A stretch of 15,885 nucleotides of DNA from Candidatus Woesearchaeota archaeon. GTDB taxonomy: Archaea > Nanobdellota > Nanobdellia > Woesearchaeales > UBA12501. The stretch lies in assembly GCA_014729495.1 (NCBI GenBank), contig WJJV01000008.1, positions 1 through 15,885 on the forward strand, written 5' to 3'. This document shows positions 12,519-15,885 of this stretch, in pieces. Position 1 is the stretch's first letter; every line of letters starts with the position of its first letter. The notes under the pieces were generated by a model that was given only the letters and a program-made list of their open reading frames with translations, ran no database searches and was not told the DNA's origin. Position numbers and translations under genes: made by a program.

Positions 12519-14630
12519 ATGGCTGACAAAAAGACAGATAAAAGCAGGAGGACTGTCGTGACCTCAGCACTGCCCTATGCCAATGGACCTATACACATAG
12601 GCCACATGGTGGAATACATCCAGACAGACATATTTGTGAGGTTCCTCAAGCTGACAGGAGAGCCTGCTATATACTGCTGTGCTGATGACACCCACGGAAC
12701 CCCTATTGAGATATCTGCAAACAAGAAGGGAATCCCCCCATTCCAGCTCATAAGCGACATGCACAAGGAGCATCTTGAGGACTTCCAGGCATTCCATATT
12801 GACTTTGACAGCTATTACTCAACAAATTCTGATGAGAACAGGGAATACAGTGATTTCATCTTCAACAAGCTCAAAGAGAAAGGCCTGATCTACAGGAAAG
12901 AAGTCGAGCTGACTTACTGCCAGAAGTGCGGAAGGTTCCTGCCTGACAGGTATGTCAAAGGAAAGTGCCCTAAGTGCAATGCGACTGACCAGTATGGTGA
13001 TGTGTGCGAGAAATGCAATGCAACATACTCCACAACAGACCTTGTTGAGCCATACTGCACGATCTGCGGATCAGCTCCCACAAGGAAGAAGTCAAACCAT
13101 TACTTCTTTAAGCTGAGCGCATGCTCTGATGACCTGAAGAGATGGCTTCAGGAAAACAAGAACCTCCAGCCAGAGGTCAAGAACTATGTGCTGAACTGGA
13201 TAAAGGAAGGCCTGAAAGACTGGGACATCACAAGAGACGGGCCTTACTTCGGCTTCAACATCCCGGGAGAGAAAGACCTGTATTATTATGTATGGCTTGA
13301 TGCACCCATAGGATACATATCCTCAACAGCGAATTACTGCAATAGCATAGCAGAGGAAAGAGGAGATAAGTGCAGTGTTGATGACTACTGGAAGCACGGC
13401 AGGATAATCCATTTCATAGGAAAGGATATCACATATTTCCATTTCCTGTTCTGGCCTGCAATGCTCATGAACTCAGGATTCTCTCTTCCAGAGGACATAG
13501 CAGTCCATGGATTCCTCACAGTGAACAAGGAGAAGATGTCAAAGTCAAGGGGCACTTTCTTCACAGCAAAGGATTACCTTAAGATTCTTGATCCAGAATA
13601 CCTCAGGTTCTATTATGCTTCAAACCTCACTAAGTCAATGTCAGACATAGATCTTGACTTTGAGGATTTCAGGAGCAGCATCAACAACAAGCTTGTTGCT
13701 GACCTGGGAAATTTCGCCTACAGGGTGCTTAGCTTCCTCAACAGGAATCTGGGCTCAAGATCATCTGATTTCAGCGAACCAAAGCTTGAAAAGGAGCTCA
13801 GGAAGAAGTTTGAGGATATAAAGAAAGCTTACTCATCAATGAACTTCAGGGAAGCTGTCAATCTCATACTTGAGACAGGATCAATAGGAAACAAGTACTT
13901 CCAGGACAGGAAGCCCTGGGATCTTGTGAAAGAGAACGAGGAAAATGCAAGAGAAGCAGTCTCATTCTGCATGAACCTTGTCAAGAACATCTCCATACTG
14001 GTAAAACCCATACTGCCTGAGTTCTCTGCAAAGATAGAGAAGCAGCTGAAGATAGAAGAGCAGTCATGGGATGATCTCAATGAAGATCTGAAGAACCATG
14101 AGATAGGCACAGCAGAGATACTTGTCAAGAAGATAGAGGGAGAACTTGAGAGCATAGCTGTGAAGGATCCTTTTGCCATGCTTGACTTAGCTGTGGCAGG
14201 GGTGCTGGAGGCAAAGCCCCATCCTGACGCTGACAAGCTTCTCATCCTGCAGATAGATACAGGAATAGACAAGAGGCAGATATGCGCCGGTCTTGCAGGA
14301 TACTATCAGCCAGAAGATCTTGTAGGAAAGAGGATTGTTGTCATAAGGAATCTTAAGCCTGCAAAGCTCAGGGGAGAGGTCTCTGCAGGCATGCTCCTTG
14401 CAGGAGGGGATGGAAAGAGCGTGAGAGTGTTGGAAGCTCCTGACTCCATTCCAGGAAGCGCTGTGCATGTCAATGGCATAGAGCCCCAGCCTGAGAAAGA
14501 GATCAGCATAGATGATTTTGCCAAGCTTATGATAAAGACTGAAGCCAGGAAGGCATACTACAAAGGAGAGCCTCTTAAGACAGAAAAGGAAGAGGTTTCT
14601 GTTGACCTTGAGAAAGGAAAGGTCAGTTGA
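12519..14630 (+). CDS. metG: Methionyl-tRNA synthetase with C-terminal tRNA-binding domain
   Basis: A 703-residue class I aminoacyl-tRNA synthetase that charges tRNA-Met with methionine in the cytoplasm. The ATP-binding signatures are HIGH (26-29, in ANGPIHIGH) and KMSKS (339-343). The connective region holds four cysteine pairs (C134/C137, C150/C153, C163/C166, C180/C183), the double zinc knuckle typical of archaeal enzymes. The anticodon-binding helical domain spans about 390-540. Residues 550-650 form an OB-fold tRNA-binding domain of the EMAPII/Arc1p type (VLEAKPHPDADKL, KPAKLRGEVSAGM). In many archaea this domain is a separate protein, so the fused form is a useful lineage marker. A charged tail of about 50 residues follows. 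It appears complete. Confidence 0.97.
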   Translation: MADKKTDKSRRTVVTSALPYANGPIHIGHMVEYIQTDIFVRFLKLTGEPAIYCCADDTHGTPIEISANKKGIPPFQLISDMHKEHLEDFQAFHIDFDSYYSTNSDENREYSDFIFNKLKEKGLIYRKEVELTYCQKCGRFLPDRYVKGKCPKCNATDQYGDVCEKCNATYSTTDLVEPYCTICGSAPTRKKSNHYFFKLSACSDDLKRWLQENKNLQPEVKNYVLNWIKEGLKDWDITRDGPYFGFNIPGEKDLYYYVWLDAPIGYISSTANYCNSIAEERGDKCSVDDYWKHGRIIHFIGKDITYFHFLFWPAMLMNSGFSLPEDIAVHGFLTVNKEKMSKSRGTFFTAKDYLKILDPEYLRFYYASNLTKSMSDIDLDFEDFRSSINNKLVADLGNFAYRVLSFLNRNLGSRSSDFSEPKLEKELRKKFEDIKKAYSSMNFREAVNLILETGSIGNKYFQDRKPWDLVKENEENAREAVSFCMNLVKNISILVKPILPEFSAKIEKQLKIEEQSWDDLNEDLKNHEIGTAEILVKKIEGELESIAVKDPFAMLDLAVAGVLEAKPHPDADKLLILQIDTGIDKRQICAGLAGYYQPEDLVGKRIVVIRNLKPAKLRGEVSAGMLLAGGDGKSVRVLEAPDSIPGSAVHVNGIEPQPEKEISIDDFAKLMIKTEARKAYYKGEPLKTEKEEVSVDLEKGKVS

Positions 14631-14697
14631 ATAGCAAAGCAAACTCAGTCAGGCATTATCAGGCATTCAAGAACAGCTATATTCTCATTCAGAAATA

Positions 14698-15579
14698 TCA
14701 TTTAGCATCATTCTGCTGGCCAGGCCTATTGCTCTTGATCTCTACTATCTTCTTCATCTCATTGACAAAGTCCTGGGCATCAGCAAGGTATCTTGAGTAC
14801 TGGTCTCCTGTGACCTCTTTCATCTCCCTGTGGGTTATCTTCTTTGAGAGCTCATAGAAATTCCTCATGACCTGAGGATACTTTGGCTCTAAGACACCTT
14901 TCTTGACAAGCACATCCTGCATGAGGTCAGCCACGTGCTCAGGGCTTGGAGGTATCTCACCATGCCTCATCAATGCTGCATGAGCTGAGTCAATGACTGC
15001 CCAGTACAGGTCAAGCGTTGCCTGAAGTATATGCCATTTTGAATTCACTATTGTCGCAGGCGCCCTGACAAAATAGTTCCAGATTGACTCTGGCGAGGGC
15101 CTTATCCTTCCCTGCTTGAGAAGGACCTGCAATGGATCAAAGAACCCTGTGTCAAGCATGCTTGTGCCGTCTCTCAGGATATTTATTGCGACAGGATCGC
15201 CCATCCTGACATATTCCCAGAATGACGTGAGCTTAAGTGTTGTGATATGAAGGCGCTGTGAGATATCTCTCACTAGCTTCTGGACTATTATCCTGTATGT
15301 CTCAGCAACCTCTGGAGTTATAGAAAGTGACAGGTCATCAACAAGCATGAGGATGTCAATATCTCCTTTGGCCTGAGCGATCTTGTCTTTCTTTGTGAGC
15401 GATCCGAAAAGAACAATAGCTTTAGTGAATGTGCCGAACTCTTTGTAGGCAGCCTTTGCGAACTTGTAGGCTATGTCAATCTCTTCCCTGCCGTACTTCT
15501 CAATATTCTCTTTGGGCTTCTTGTCTACATTGAATTCCAAGAGTACACCTCTTTTTAAAGGTGTCTTATGGAATAACAT
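14698..15579 (-). CDS. Nucleotidyltransferase (pol beta superfamily) with helical C-terminal domain
   Basis: A 293-residue protein. IVLFGSLTKKDK followed by KGDIDILM places G59-S60 and D73/D75 as the GS...DxD active site of minimal nucleotidyltransferases. The third acidic residue expected on the next strand is not obvious (RLHITTLKL). The C-terminal 120 residues (about 170-285) are all helical and resemble a HEPN-type partner domain, but I see no clear R-x4-6-H motif. MNT/HEPN pairs are often toxin-antitoxin modules, while fused forms may do something else. The start is ambiguous. The ATG at 15579 has a TATA-like box about 24-27 bp upstream. A TTG at 15540 has GAGGTG five bases ahead of it and would give a protein 13 residues shorter. 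It is convergent with metG. Confidence 0.75.
   Translation of the reverse strand: MLFHKTPLKRGVLLEFNVDKKPKENIEKYGREEIDIAYKFAKAAYKEFGTFTKAIVLFGSLTKKDKIAQAKGDIDILMLVDDLSLSITPEVAETYRIIVQKLVRDISQRLHITTLKLTSFWEYVRMGDPVAINILRDGTSMLDTGFFDPLQVLLKQGRIRPSPESIWNYFVRAPATIVNSKWHILQATLDLYWAVIDSAHAALMRHGEIPPSPEHVADLMQDVLVKKGVLEPKYPQVMRNFYELSKKITHREMKEVTGDQYSRYLADAQDFVNEMKKIVEIKSNRPGQQNDAK
15546..15551 (-). promoter_or_regulatory. Shine-Dalgarno-like site that could move the nucleotidyltransferase start
   Basis: GAGGTG on the minus strand ends 5 nt before a TTG at 15540-15538. Use of that start would leave a leader of about 40 nt from the predicted promoter and would drop 13 residues that carry no recognised motif. 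Confidence 0.4.
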
Positions 15580-15629
15580 ATATTAAGCTTTGTGACTATT
15601 ATAGAATGGGTAAAATGGTAAATTAAGAA

Positions 15630-15643
15630 AAGATTATTATATA
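15630..15643 (+). promoter_or_regulatory. Promoter of MFS transporter gene
   Basis: AGATTATTATATAAAAG has a TATA core centred at about 15637, 27 bp before the ATG at 15664, again fitting a leaderless transcript. Confidence 0.5.
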
Positions 15644-15663
15644 AAAGAGCCAAAGGCGCATTA

Positions 15664-15885
15664 ATGGATCTTAAGTCAAACATCTGGAAGTATAATACAT
15701 TCAGCTTTCTAAGGAACTTCATATTTGTAATTCCGGTTATTGCTATTTTCTTCCTCGAGAACGGGCTTGAGTTAAGGCATATCATGATTATTGAAGCCAT
15801 CTATGCCCTCACAGCTGTCCTGCTGGAGATACCAAGCGGATATTTTGCTGACCGGTTCGGAAGGAGACTCTCAATGGTTTTGGGA
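15664..15885 (+). CDS. Major facilitator superfamily transporter, N-terminal part (cut by window edge)
   Basis: 74 residues from an ATG at 15664 to the window end. Two hydrophobic segments are visible, about residues 14-32 and 40-57. The sequence IPSGYFADRFGRRLSMVLG (from about residue 56) is the MFS motif A loop (G-x-x-D-R-x-G-R-R) between helices 2 and 3. MFS proteins move small solutes or drugs across the membrane by proton coupling or facilitated exchange. The substrate cannot be inferred from this part. Confidence 0.8.
   Translation, partial: MDLKSNIWKYNTFSFLRNFIFVIPVIAIFFLENGLELRHIMIIEAIYALTAVLLEIPSGYFADRFGRRLSMVLG

Noticed and set aside
13829..14272. Minus-strand open frames within metG
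   Set aside because: They overlap the well-supported synthetase and have no start signals or recognisable content.

Overview
The window looks archaeal, most likely from a DPANN lineage of the Woesearchaeota/Pacearchaeota type. Four things point there: almost every gene has an A/T-rich BRE/TATA-like box about 25-29 bp upstream of its start codon (many transcripts would be leaderless); the methionyl-tRNA synthetase has the archaeal double zinc-knuckle layout; AGA/AGG and ATA codons are heavily used; and the membrane-anchored proteins carry the 'KRGQVT-FIIIG' N-terminus I associate with these groups. The lineage call is an inference from memory, not a search.

Layout. 1-207 (-): start of a SAM methyltransferase cut by the window edge. 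274-518 (+): an apparently frameshifted remnant of a small gene. 528-9732: an accessory block, the most interesting part. It holds two paralogous pairs on the minus strand, each a pilin-like single-pass protein followed by a large secreted, cysteine-containing protein (3807-3031 then 2978-528; 9732-8938 then 8899-6647). Between the pairs, on the plus strand, are two paralogous two-gene cassettes. Each has a 49-residue ribbon-helix-helix (RHH) regulator overlapping by ATGA a protein with a Tat-type signal and a single HExxH motif (4028-5256 and 5460-6643). 9847-10674 (+): a short DegT-like PLP protein. 10729-11127 (+): a small multi-CxxC zinc-ribbon protein. 11603-11169 (-): a small membrane-anchored protein with two C-x11-C pairs. 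11776-12404 (+): a VapBC toxin-antitoxin pair. 12519-14630 (+): methionyl-tRNA synthetase with a C-terminal tRNA-binding domain. 15579-14698 (-): a nucleotidyltransferase with a helical, possibly HEPN-like C-terminus. 15664-end (+): the start of an MFS transporter.

The two RHH/Tat cassettes share a 290-bp segment (3951-4240 and 5383-5672) with no indels and 8 differences. All 8 are transitions, and the 4 inside the RHH gene are all synonymous, so the two regulators are identical. The segment covers promoter, leader, RHH gene, a perfect Shine-Dalgarno and the Tat signal. Just past it the secreted bodies diverge almost completely, apart from a weakly similar core and the HExxH. Together with the flanking paralogous surface-protein pairs this suggests a modular, RHH-controlled cell-surface locus in which exported metalloprotein-like proteins may act on, or alongside, disulfide-stabilised surface proteins. 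The duplication and motifs are visible in the sequence; the functional link is inference.
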